Shown: in pieces, positions 1 through 5,289 of the stretch
Layout: the number at the start of each line of letters is the position of its first letter
How positions within the stretch are numbered: the first letter of the stretch is position 1
Made by a program: the position numbers and the translations under genes
Assembly (NCBI GenBank): GCA_019057775.1
Contig: JAHLWT010000280.1
Location: forward strand, 1-5,314
DNA from: Promethearchaeota archaeon
GTDB lineage: Archaea > Asgardarchaeota > Lokiarchaeia > Sigynarchaeales > SOKP01
DNA length: 5,314 nt
Direction of reading: 5' to 3'
Notes under the pieces: generated by a model
What the model was told of the DNA's origin: nothing
Databases searched by the model: none
Seen by the model: only the letters and a program-made list of their open reading frames with translations

Positions 1-426
1 ATCTAAATGTAGAGCAACATTTGGGAGACCATTAGCGTCATAACAGAGGCCATATTCATTCATGCCCCCTTGAGGCCAGGTGTCAACACCTTCATAACCA
101 TTATTATCAAAACCAAAAAAAACTCCACCATTGATTTCTCTAATTCCATCTCTTGTTGTAATGTTTTGTGAAGGAATGTACCATTGATAGGCGTATTTCG
201 CCTTGTAATCTTCATTATTCCCAAAATAGACAGTTTCCCCTAAAGCGACGGTAAAAATAGTGCAGGATGGACCAATGGAATTGGTATTATCTGAAAAGTT
301 ATTCTGTCCGTTATATTTGTAAGGTGTAAAGATGAAGAAATTGATAACGAAAAGCAAAAAAATTAGGATTGTGTGTTCCTCAATTTTTGAAAGAGCTGAT
401 GAAATCCTTATTATAATGTATAACAA
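1..426 (-). CDS. Ntn-hydrolase of the choloylglycine hydrolase / penicillin V acylase type, N-terminal part, cut by the window edge
   Basis: The minus-strand frame is open from a TTG at 424-426 through position 1, giving 142 codons, and it continues outside the window. Residues 20-34 are a strongly hydrophobic stretch (core ILIFLLFVINFFIF), consistent with a signal peptide or membrane anchor. A Cys-Thr follows at residue 55 (codon 262-264). In this family such a cysteine becomes the N-terminal nucleophile after processing. Supporting motifs are FGNNEDY at 68-74, which matches the G-x-N-x-D segment holding the catalytic Asp (D73 here), and GGMNEYGL at 120-127, the family's GMNE-x-GL loop. The expected role is cleavage of a linear amide bond (bile-salt, penicillin V, N-acyl amino acid or similar) outside the membrane. 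The substrate cannot be told. There is no ATG anywhere in the N-terminal part before the GGMNE motif. Besides TTG 424-426, a TTG at 355-357 is in frame but would leave only part of the leader. The start is therefore unresolved, and a 5'-damaged gene is possible. Confidence 0.65.
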   Translation of the reverse strand, partial: MLYIIIRISSALSKIEEHTILIFLLFVINFFIFTPYKYNGQNNFSDNTNSIGPSCTIFTVALGETVYFGNNEDYKAKYAYQWYIPSQNITTRDGIREINGGVFFGFDNNGYEGVDTWPQGGMNEYGLCYDANGLPNVALHLD

Positions 427-443
427 TTAATTTATATTATAAT
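427..443 (-). promoter_or_regulatory. Candidate TATA region for the left-edge hydrolase
   Basis: The minus strand reads ATTATAATATAAATTAA here, a TATA-like run just upstream of the open frame. If it works as an archaeal TATA box, transcription would start roughly 25-30 bases downstream, near 405-412. That falls inside the open frame and would argue against the TTG at 424-426 as the true start. The region is so AT-rich that such a match is weak evidence. Confidence 0.25.
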
Positions 444-537
444 GAGTAGTCCATAATAAAATAATATAAGACTTCAGTAGACCATTTTTTATTGCAATAT
501 AAATTCAATCAATTTATTTTCAAATTTAACAGACATG

Positions 538-546
538 TTTAAATAT
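538..546 (+). promoter_or_regulatory. Candidate TATA box for the hexulose-phosphate synthase gene
   Basis: TTTAAATAT lies 34 bases before the GTG start at 581. This is close to the archaeal TATA consensus. A transcript starting about 27 bases past its centre would begin near 569 and carry a leader of only about 12-18 bases, as is common in archaea. There is no convincing Shine-Dalgarno site upstream of the GTG, which agrees with a short or near-leaderless message. No experimental support is available. Confidence 0.4.
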
Positions 547-580
547 CAGATTATCTAAACAAAGAACATAGTTATAATAA

Positions 581-1285
581 GTGGAGATGGGTTTGTCTCA
601 AACGCAGAAAGAAGATCAACAAAAACCACGCTTACAAGTGGCTTTAGACTTTGAAAACTTGGATGATGCCTTGGCGATTGCTAAGGGTGTAGCTCCATAT
701 GTAGATATTTTTGAAGTTGGAACGCCTTTAATAATATCCGAAGGAATGCGAGCTATTCAAGCGATAAAGGATGCGCATCCAGACAAGTTGGTGTGTGCGG
801 ATTTAAAAACTACTGATGCAGGGTACCTTGAAGTAAAATTGGCTGCTCAGGCAGGAGCCAGTATTATAACAGTACTTGCAGATGCTTATGAAGTTACCAT
901 CAAGGAGGCGCTACGCGCCGCATCTGAATTTAACGTAGAAATAATGGCAGACTTAATTGTTTCTCGATCACCTGTTACCACTTTAGCTGGTATTATAGAT
1001 CTTAAATATAAAGAAACTAATTTACATTATGCCCTTGTCCATAGTGGTTTAGATCAACAAGCATCACGACGGGCTCCCTTGTTTGAATTAGAAGCAGTGG
1101 CAAGGTTGCGAGAACATCCCCGATTAGCGATCGCAGGTGGAATAAGAGTCACTGATATTTCTAATATAATGGAATTTCCTGTGGATATTATTATCGTAGG
1201 AGGGGGAATTACTCGTGCTAAAAATCCAGACGAGGCTGCAGAGGAAATTCAAAAAGCCATTAATGAGTACTCTGGATTAAAGTAG
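581..1285 (+). CDS. 3-hexulose-6-phosphate synthase (OMP decarboxylase superfamily)
   Basis: This 234-residue (beta/alpha)8-barrel enzyme interconverts formaldehyde plus ribulose 5-phosphate and D-arabino-3-hexulose 6-phosphate. In archaea without an oxidative pentose-phosphate route it mainly makes ribulose 5-phosphate; it can also fix formaldehyde. The family signature is clear: RLQVALDF (17-24, D23), DIFEVGTPLI (42-51, E45), ADLKTTDAG (73-81, with the metal/catalytic residues D74, K76 and D79), a VHSG segment (153-156, H154), and phosphate-binding loops AGGI (185-188) and VGGGI (206-210). The D-x-K-x-x-D-A-G motif favours this enzyme over OMP decarboxylase; ketogulonate-phosphate decarboxylase is a less likely alternative. 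Typical members begin at the RLQVALDF strand, so 14-16 extra polar, Gln-rich residues are predicted. The start may be GTG 581, ATG 587 or TTG 593; GGAG at 583-586 is too close to ATG 587 but about 6 bases from TTG 593. The partner isomerase is not adjacent. Confidence 0.9.
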   Translation: MEMGLSQTQKEDQQKPRLQVALDFENLDDALAIAKGVAPYVDIFEVGTPLIISEGMRAIQAIKDAHPDKLVCADLKTTDAGYLEVKLAAQAGASIITVLADAYEVTIKEALRAASEFNVEIMADLIVSRSPVTTLAGIIDLKYKETNLHYALVHSGLDQQASRRAPLFELEAVARLREHPRLAIAGGIRVTDISNIMEFPVDIIIVGGGITRAKNPDEAAEEIQKAINEYSGLK

Positions 1286-1354
1286 AGAGTAGATAATAAG
1301 TATGAATAAGCAAACTAATTAAAAAGGAATTCACTTTATTTCTTAATTTTTATA
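1286..1354. other. Short gap between the synthase and acetyltransferase genes
   Basis: This 69-base, AT-rich gap holds AATTAAAAA at about 1317-1325, a possible TATA element about 30 bases before the next ATG. A T-rich stretch follows at 1335-1353, which could act as a U-rich archaeal terminator for the upstream gene or be part of the next promoter. An AAGG at 1324-1327 is too far from the ATG at 1355 to be its ribosome binding site. I cannot decide whether the two genes are co-transcribed. Confidence 0.3.
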
Positions 1355-1948
1355 ATGAAAACCATGTCTAATTTAGGTGAATTTATCCCGTATGATAATG
1401 AGATACATGAATCTCTGTTTGTGGATTTGAGTGAGGAATATTTCTCTTGGATGGCTAGTGAATTTCAACAACGGTATGATATTGATCTCTTTAAGGATTT
1501 AAAAGTAGAAGGAACTTTTAAAGATAGCTTTTCCGAGCAAAAAGCTAAAATACAACGTTATGCAAAGATAAGTGCAGCGTTTTATAAGACCTATAAACCA
1601 CCTGATGGAATATACTATATGCTACAAGTAAAGGGTAAAATAGTCGGAATGGGAGCCTTTATACGAAAAAAAGAGACTGATTTAGGCTGGATAAAGAGAA
1701 TGTACATTAAATCAGCCTACAGAGGAAAAGGACATGGAAAAGCAATCTTTAAACATCTCATTAAAAAAGGAAAAGAATTCGGATGCTCAACGATTCAACT
1801 TGAAACAGCTAAGTTTATGAGTACTGCCCAACATATTTACAGCGAAGCAGGATTTCATTATCGAGATGTATACCCTGATACTGAAGTGCCTGTAAATCAC
1901 CGACCTTATTGGCTCTTTATGGAAAAAAAGCTGAGTAAAGAAGATTAA
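1355..1948 (+). CDS. GNAT family N-acetyltransferase
   Basis: This 197-residue protein has the Gcn5-related N-acetyltransferase fold, which transfers an acetyl group from acetyl-CoA to an amine. The N-terminal helices (about 15-80, with SEEYFSWMASEF near 26-37) resemble the substrate-side part of many small GNATs. The beta strands YYMLQVKGKIVGMGAFI (87-103) come next. The acetyl-CoA site follows: strand beta-4 with KRMYIKSAY (114-122), then the pyrophosphate-binding loop RGKGHG (123-128), a match to the R/Q-x-x-G-x-G/A signature. Motif B is visible as LETAKFMSTAQHIYSEAGF (149-167), with Tyr162 at the usual general-acid position. The substrate cannot be predicted. ATG 1355 is used here; ATG 1364 is an equally possible start three codons later. 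No Shine-Dalgarno site precedes either one. The gene follows the hexulose-phosphate synthase on the same strand but has no obvious functional link to it, and it converges on the Fe-S gene downstream. Confidence 0.85.
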   Translation: MKTMSNLGEFIPYDNEIHESLFVDLSEEYFSWMASEFQQRYDIDLFKDLKVEGTFKDSFSEQKAKIQRYAKISAAFYKTYKPPDGIYYMLQVKGKIVGMGAFIRKKETDLGWIKRMYIKSAYRGKGHGKAIFKHLIKKGKEFGCSTIQLETAKFMSTAQHIYSEAGFHYRDVYPDTEVPVNHRPYWLFMEKKLSKED

Positions 1949-1973
1949 GAAATCGCCATATCAGCAATTTACC

Positions 1974-1985
1974 AAAATAGAAAAT
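1974..1985 (-). terminator. Possible U-rich terminator after the Fe-S protein gene
   Basis: Read on the minus strand this is ATTTTCTATTTT, about 27 bases past the stop codon of the Fe-S protein gene and inside the 63-base convergent gap. Archaeal termination often needs only a U-rich tract, so it is a reasonable candidate. There is no stable hairpin. The plus strand has no matching T-run for the acetyltransferase gene. Confidence 0.25.
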
Positions 1986-2011
1986 CAGGTTTTCGGATTA
2001 ATTATTATAAT

Positions 2012-3133
2012 CTAAGAGAACAACGGTGCCATCGATTGACGGGGGATATCATTTCTAGCTTTTTCTAGAGAAATCGCATCTTCAGGGCAATTTGATGCAC
2101 ATAAACCACATCCTAAACACCCCTCGAGACCCATAATGATTTTTTCACCATCAGAGTCATCAATGTGTTCAATAATCCCTACTGGACAAATATCTACACA
2201 CGTGTCGCACAATACACATAGGTCATGATCAACAATAGGATCAAAATTGGATTTTGCTACACCGAGTTTATACCCTTTTATCACTGGAGCTAAGGCCATA
2301 CAACAACATGGGCAACAATTACAGACGAACATTGAAGGATCCAATTTATTTGTAGTAGAGTGGACTAATCCATTTATCTCTGCTTCTTTTAAGCGTTTCA
2401 TTGCCTCATCATAACTCAATTGTTTTCCTGTTCCATTTTTAATAGCACCTTTTGCATAGTCTCCAGCTTGTATGCAAAAATTTTCACTAGTTCTCTCACA
2501 TGGTTCACCCGCTAATCTTGCTGTCTCTCTACAACTGCAAGGAGTCTCTGAAAAGACTTCATACACAGACAGGTACTTCTCAAGAACCTCATAGGGGAGT
2601 ATTTCATTTTTTACATCTATCTTTTCATTGATTTCTATTGATCTTTCTACTGGTTCCATAGCAGGAACAAATCTCCACGCACTCTCTTTATTAAAATCTG
2701 TTGGTAACGGAAACGGCCACTTTCCATCGGGATTGAAAGATATTTTACGCAGTCCTCTATGCGCTTTTCCAGCTTCTTTCAATCTCTCGGGCGTATCCCT
2801 TATAGCGGTGAAATATGCTTCAAAAATTCCCGGTAAATAGGAAAACATATAATATGTTGAATCTTTTCCTTTCATAAGAGTACCTTTATAGACCATATGA
2901 TCGAGCATTTTTCTTAATTTTTCCTTATCTTTTACACCAGATTTTTCGCTGATCTGGTCAATATTAAGGTATTCCCTAATTTCTTTGAAACTTGAGGAGA
3001 CTATTGATGCTTCTTCTTCATGATATAAATTTCGAATTAATTTATCTGTGAGTTCATGTTTTGGTAATGGTGTAGAATTTCCAGCACTTAATAATACACG
3101 AACATTTTCATAACTCTCTTCTACTTGTGTCAT
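2012..3133 (-). CDS. Cys-rich 2x[4Fe-4S] ferredoxin-type protein with a winged-helix-like N-terminal region
   Basis: This 373-residue soluble protein has 18 cysteines. Residues 45-100 look like a winged helix: a helix near 56-66 (LNIDQISEKSG), a second near 70-82 (KEKLRKMLDHMVY), then a GTLMKGKDSTYYMFS wing. The middle (100-195) has no recognised motif. A first cysteine group follows: C199, C201, C212 and C220 (PCSCRETARLAGEPC and ENFC). The unusual run CNCCPCCC is at 271-278. Two classical [4Fe-4S] motifs close the protein: C306/C309/C312/C316-Pro and C339/C342/C345/C349-Pro. These two sites imply low-potential electron transfer; the role of the upstream cysteines is not evident and could be another cluster or a redox sensor. 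The start ATG is supported by AGGA at 3141-3144 on the minus strand, 7 bases upstream. The gene diverges from the CoA-transferase operon, so a role in the same acyl-CoA pathway is plausible but inferred. No catalytic domain is visible. Confidence 0.8.
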   Translation of the reverse strand: MTQVEESYENVRVLLSAGNSTPLPKHELTDKLIRNLYHEEEASIVSSSFKEIREYLNIDQISEKSGVKDKEKLRKMLDHMVYKGTLMKGKDSTYYMFSYLPGIFEAYFTAIRDTPERLKEAGKAHRGLRKISFNPDGKWPFPLPTDFNKESAWRFVPAMEPVERSIEINEKIDVKNEILPYEVLEKYLSVYEVFSETPCSCRETARLAGEPCERTSENFCIQAGDYAKGAIKNGTGKQLSYDEAMKRLKEAEINGLVHSTTNKLDPSMFVCNCCPCCCMALAPVIKGYKLGVAKSNFDPIVDHDLCVLCDTCVDICPVGIIEHIDDSDGEKIIMGLEGCLGCGLCASNCPEDAISLEKARNDIPRQSMAPLFS

Positions 3134-3140
3134 TTCTGAT

Positions 3141-3144
3141 TCCT
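3141..3144 (-). promoter_or_regulatory. Ribosome binding site of the Fe-S protein gene
   Basis: AGGA on the minus strand, followed by 7 bases and then the ATG at 3131-3133. The spacing is normal for a Shine-Dalgarno site and supports this start codon. Confidence 0.5.
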
Positions 3145-3179
3145 ATAAGTTCTTTATTAATTTCGTTATATGATTTTTA

Positions 3180-3189
3180 ATTTTTAAAG
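3180..3189 (-). promoter_or_regulatory. Candidate TATA box for the Fe-S protein gene
   Basis: The minus strand reads CTTTAAAAAT here, about 47 bases upstream of the start codon at 3133. A transcript beginning about 27 bases further on would have a leader of some 20-30 bases, enough to carry the AGGA ribosome binding site at 3141-3144. Neighbouring A/T runs offer alternative placements. Confidence 0.3.
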
Positions 3190-3199
3190 ATTTAAAAAT
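3180..3199. repeat. Perfect 9-bp inverted repeat overlapping the probable Fe-S gene promoter
   Basis: The arms ATTTTTAAA and TTTAAAAAT are exact reverse complements separated by the two bases GA. The dyad lies 46 bases before the start of the Fe-S protein gene and contains TATA-like sequence on both strands. It could be an operator for a dimeric repressor, a bidirectional TATA element, or chance in very AT-rich DNA, since both arms consist only of A and T. Confidence 0.4.
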
Positions 3200-3213
3200 G
3201 AAATGATACTGAA

Positions 3214-3239
3214 AATACTAGCATTTTTTTTTGAGTATT
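3214..3239. repeat. Imperfect-context inverted repeat around a T9 tract
   Basis: AATACT (3214-3219) and AGTATT (3234-3239) are exact 6-bp complements around a 14-base loop that contains nine T. A further ATACT half-site lies just upstream at 3206-3210. It may be part of an operator; as a hairpin it would be weak. Confidence 0.25.
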
Positions 3240-3323
3240 AAGGATCGAGGTTTTTGATGGCACAAAATCTTTTGTCTTGGTAGTAACAAAAAAAATAAAA
3301 AAAATGAAGAACTAACCCAAATT

Positions 3324-3339
3324 AAGAAAAACTTAAAAT
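3324..3339 (+). promoter_or_regulatory. Candidate BRE and TATA element for the CoA-transferase operon
   Basis: A purine-rich AAGAAAAA (3324-3331), resembling the archaeal TFB recognition element, runs directly into CTTAAAAT (3332-3339), a TATA-like octamer. Transcription would begin near 3360-3365, leaving a leader of about 40 bases before the ATG at 3402. A weak AAGGTTGAT (3387-3395) could serve as the ribosome binding site, ending 6 bases before the ATG. Confidence 0.4.
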
Positions 3340-3352
3340 CCTACTTTTAGGA
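3339..3352 (+). repeat. Small perfect hairpin next to the CoA-transferase promoter
   Basis: TCCTA and TAGGA are exact complements around the four-base loop CTTT. The element sits just after the candidate TATA box and before the predicted transcription start, so an operator role is more natural than an RNA hairpin. With only 5 bp of stem it may be chance. Confidence 0.25.
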
Positions 3353-3401
3353 AAGTTATTCTTACAATTTAGGTAGTGCTCACATCAAGGTTGATAGAAA
3401 A

Positions 3402-4436
3402 ATGGTTAATTCAGATAATAAGGTTATGAGTTTAAGAAAGGCCATTAGTGATAATGTAAAAGATGGCGATGAATTAGTATTGGGAAATTATACACTTTCA
3501 ATGTGTGTCGCGTTGGCATCGGAAGTAATCAGGCAAAAAAAGAAGCACCTGACTGTCTATACCCAATCCAGCCATATAGATCTTGAATATTTAACCGCAG
3601 CGGATTGTATTGACAAAATAATCACTAATTTTATAACCGTAGCTGGAGGAACTAGTAATGTGATCCGTAAGATGCAAAAAGGAGAAATTGAGTTAGAGGA
3701 ATATTCAAATTTTCATTATAGTGCGCGACTTCAAGCCGGGATGTATGGTTTTTCTTTTATGCCCGTGTTGGAAGGTACTATTGAAACAGATCTTTTTAAA
3801 ACAAGGACATTTATGGGAGAAAACAAATTTAAGATCATTAAATGCCCCTATACGGGAAAAGATATTCTTACGGTACCTGCTGCGAATCCTGATGTATGCA
3901 TAGTACATGTGCAAAGAGCTGATAAGTATGGGAATGCACAATATTGGGGAGCAATGGGAAGTGTACAAGCATCAGCTCTAGCAAGTAAAAAAATTATTGT
4001 GTCATGTGAAGAGATTGTTGACTATGAAATCATTCGGTCGAGTCCCCACCATACAATCATTCCAGCATATAGAACAAACGCAGTTGTTGAAACCAAATTC
4101 GGAGCTCATCCAACTCCAGTAGTAGGATACTACAAACATGATGTTTTTTTCAGGGATTGGAGTTTCGCTTGTATGAGATCAGACGAAGGAATAAAAAGAT
4201 GGTTGGATGAATGGGTTTACGGATGCGAGGATCATGATGCTTACATTCAGAAATATATAGAAATTTTTGGAATTGATATGTTAAATTCGCTTAAATACAA
4301 CCCATATTATTCAACTCCAGTAAATTATGGAACACGTTATCCAATTTGGGATGGAAATGGTGTACATACAACCTTGGGGATAAAATACCAAGATATCGAA
4401 AAAATTATGGAAAAGGAGGGACATTTTCATGAATAG
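3402..4436 (+). CDS. Class I CoA-transferase alpha subunit (glutaconate CoA-transferase GctA-like)
   Basis: This 344-residue protein is the alpha half of a family I CoA-transferase, which moves CoA between a carboxylate and an acyl-CoA donor. Family landmarks run the whole length: MSLRKAISDNVKDGDELVLG (9-28), EVIRQKKKHLTVYT (41-54), EEYSNF (99-104) with LQAGMYGFSFMP (110-121), TGKDILTVPAANPDVCIVHVQRAD (151-174), KYGNAQYWG (175-183), ASKKIIVSCEEIV (194-206), and a GAHPTPVVGYY segment (234-244). These fit glutaconate-type alpha subunits better than the shorter acetoacetate-type ones. The C-terminal 95 residues (about 250-344) are rich in Trp and Tyr and extend past the family core. The usual GGF loop after the first strand is GNY here (28-30). 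The substrate is unknown; glutaconate, a methylated or branched acid, or a ring-cleavage product as in IpdAB are all possible. The last 8 bases overlap the beta-subunit gene. Confidence 0.85.
   Translation: MVNSDNKVMSLRKAISDNVKDGDELVLGNYTLSMCVALASEVIRQKKKHLTVYTQSSHIDLEYLTAADCIDKIITNFITVAGGTSNVIRKMQKGEIELEEYSNFHYSARLQAGMYGFSFMPVLEGTIETDLFKTRTFMGENKFKIIKCPYTGKDILTVPAANPDVCIVHVQRADKYGNAQYWGAMGSVQASALASKKIIVSCEEIVDYEIIRSSPHHTIIPAYRTNAVVETKFGAHPTPVVGYYKHDVFFRDWSFACMRSDEGIKRWLDEWVYGCEDHDAYIQKYIEIFGIDMLNSLKYNPYYSTPVNYGTRYPIWDGNGVHTTLGIKYQDIEKIMEKEGHFHE
4415..4420 (+). promoter_or_regulatory. Strong ribosome binding site of the beta subunit, inside the alpha gene
   Basis: GGAGGG lies 8 bases before the ATG at 4429 and within the alpha coding sequence. 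It fixes the beta start and shows that the pair is translated from one message. It is the clearest Shine-Dalgarno site in the window; the first gene of the operon has only a weak one. Confidence 0.8.
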
Positions 4437-5289
4437 GCGTTATTCTATGGATGAATTATTAAGTATTGTAGTTGCCCGAGAAATCCGTGATTATGAGAAT
4501 GTAGTTATTGGTGCCGGTATTCCTGTAACAGCATGCGTATTAGCAAAGGGTTTGCATGCCAAAAACGCAATTTTAATGACGGAATCTGGATTAATAGGAT
4601 TTGATCCATTAGTTCCTTTAATTGGAATTGCAGACGTAGGGGCTTGTAAAGGATTTTCTTATTCCACAGATTTGTTTTCTATCTTTACAACGCATACGTA
4701 TCGAGGCTTTGTTGATGTTTGCTTCCTCGGTGTTGGACAGGTGGATAAATTTGGAAATGTTAATTCAACAGTAATAGGTGATTATGATAATTTCGAAAGA
4801 CGGCTTCCAGGATCGGGAGGAGCTACAGATTTTATGTCTTATGCCAAACGGACGGTATTAACCTTGAATAGGGGTCAATTTGTGAAAAAACTTGATTATT
4901 TTACATCTCCAGGATATTTAAACGGAGGTGATAGCAGAAATAATTCGGGTCGTTTTTTTAAAGGAAGTGGTCCATGTACACTCATTAGTAGAAAGGGTAT
5001 TTTCAAGTTTGATCCGGTAAGTAAAGAAATGTTTCTTGCGTATAATCATCCAGGAATTACTGTTGAAGAAATTAGAAAAGATATTCCATGGGAGTTAAAA
5101 GTTTCTCCGGATTTAGCAGAAACAAAACCTCCCAGTGCAGAAGAATTAGAATTCACCAGAAGATTCAATCCAGTTCAATCAATTGGAAATAGAGTTGCTA
5201 GAAGACTAATTAATAAGAAAAGATACCCGAGCCTTCCAGAAAAAGGGGTTGCTTTTCTAAATGAATTACGTAGTAGATTCTTTTCATAA
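4429..5289 (+). CDS. Class I CoA-transferase beta subunit (glutaconate CoA-transferase GctB-like)
   Basis: This 286-residue protein pairs with the alpha subunit upstream. It begins with the helix MDELLSIVVAREIRDYENVVIGAGIP (7-32), then ILMTESGLIG (48-57). E52 in TESG lies where family I enzymes carry the glutamate that forms the glutamyl-CoA thioester, so true transferase activity is likely rather than the CoA-dependent hydrolysis of IpdAB, which is reported to lack that residue. Further landmarks are QVDKFGNVNST (104-114), LPGSGGATDFMSYAKRTV (126-143), a VKKLDYFTSPGYLNGG segment (152-167), a GSGPCTLIS segment (179-187), GIFKFDPVSKEMFLAYNHPGI (190-210) and TKPPSAEELEF (232-242). The positive, Arg/Lys-rich tail (255-286) is a little longer than the core. 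The ATG overlaps the alpha gene by 8 bases and follows a strong GGAGGG. The stop at 5287-5289 lies near the right edge, so further operon genes may follow outside. Confidence 0.87.
   Translation: MNRRYSMDELLSIVVAREIRDYENVVIGAGIPVTACVLAKGLHAKNAILMTESGLIGFDPLVPLIGIADVGACKGFSYSTDLFSIFTTHTYRGFVDVCFLGVGQVDKFGNVNSTVIGDYDNFERRLPGSGGATDFMSYAKRTVLTLNRGQFVKKLDYFTSPGYLNGGDSRNNSGRFFKGSGPCTLISRKGIFKFDPVSKEMFLAYNHPGITVEEIRKDIPWELKVSPDLAETKPPSAEELEFTRRFNPVQSIGNRVARRLINKKRYPSLPEKGVAFLNELRSRFFS

Larger units (their letters stand above)
3134..3401. other. Divergent intergenic region between the Fe-S gene and the CoA-transferase operon
   Basis: This 268-base gap contains no credible gene; the longest ATG frame I see on the plus strand, at 3257, ends after eight codons. 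It holds long homopolymer tracts (nine T at 3224-3232, A-rich 3289-3304), three inverted repeats and candidate promoters for both flanking genes. Both transcription units must be controlled from here unless the Fe-S gene or the operon is read from outside, which the divergent layout makes unlikely. Confidence 0.7.

Noticed and set aside
353..369. Frameshift at the T-tract in the hydrolase leader, as an explanation for the missing ATG
   Set aside because: On the minus strand the other two frames end in stop codons just before the tract and contain no ATG, so moving the frame there does not recover a better start.
1124..1131. GCGATCGC palindrome
   Set aside because: This octamer is over-represented in many cyanobacterial genomes, but it occurs once here inside a coding region and the genes do not look cyanobacterial.
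1302..1322. Very short frame (ATG to TAA, six codons) after the synthase gene
   Set aside because: It is too short, has no ribosome binding site, and is expected by chance in AT-rich DNA.
2628..2840. Open frame of 70 codons on the plus strand
   Set aside because: It lies wholly antisense to the Fe-S protein gene, has no family resemblance and no ribosome binding site.
3224..3304. T9 and A-rich tracts in the divergent gap, considered as terminators
   Set aside because: No transcript is expected to run into this gap from either side, because both flanking genes are read away from it. The tracts are more likely promoter-associated AT-rich DNA.
3721..3903. Open frame of 60 codons on the plus strand
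   Set aside because: It is an alternate frame inside the CoA-transferase alpha gene, whose own frame matches its family along its full length.
3705..3968. Open frame of 87 codons on the minus strand
   Set aside because: It is antisense to the well-supported CoA-transferase alpha gene and has no recognisable motif.
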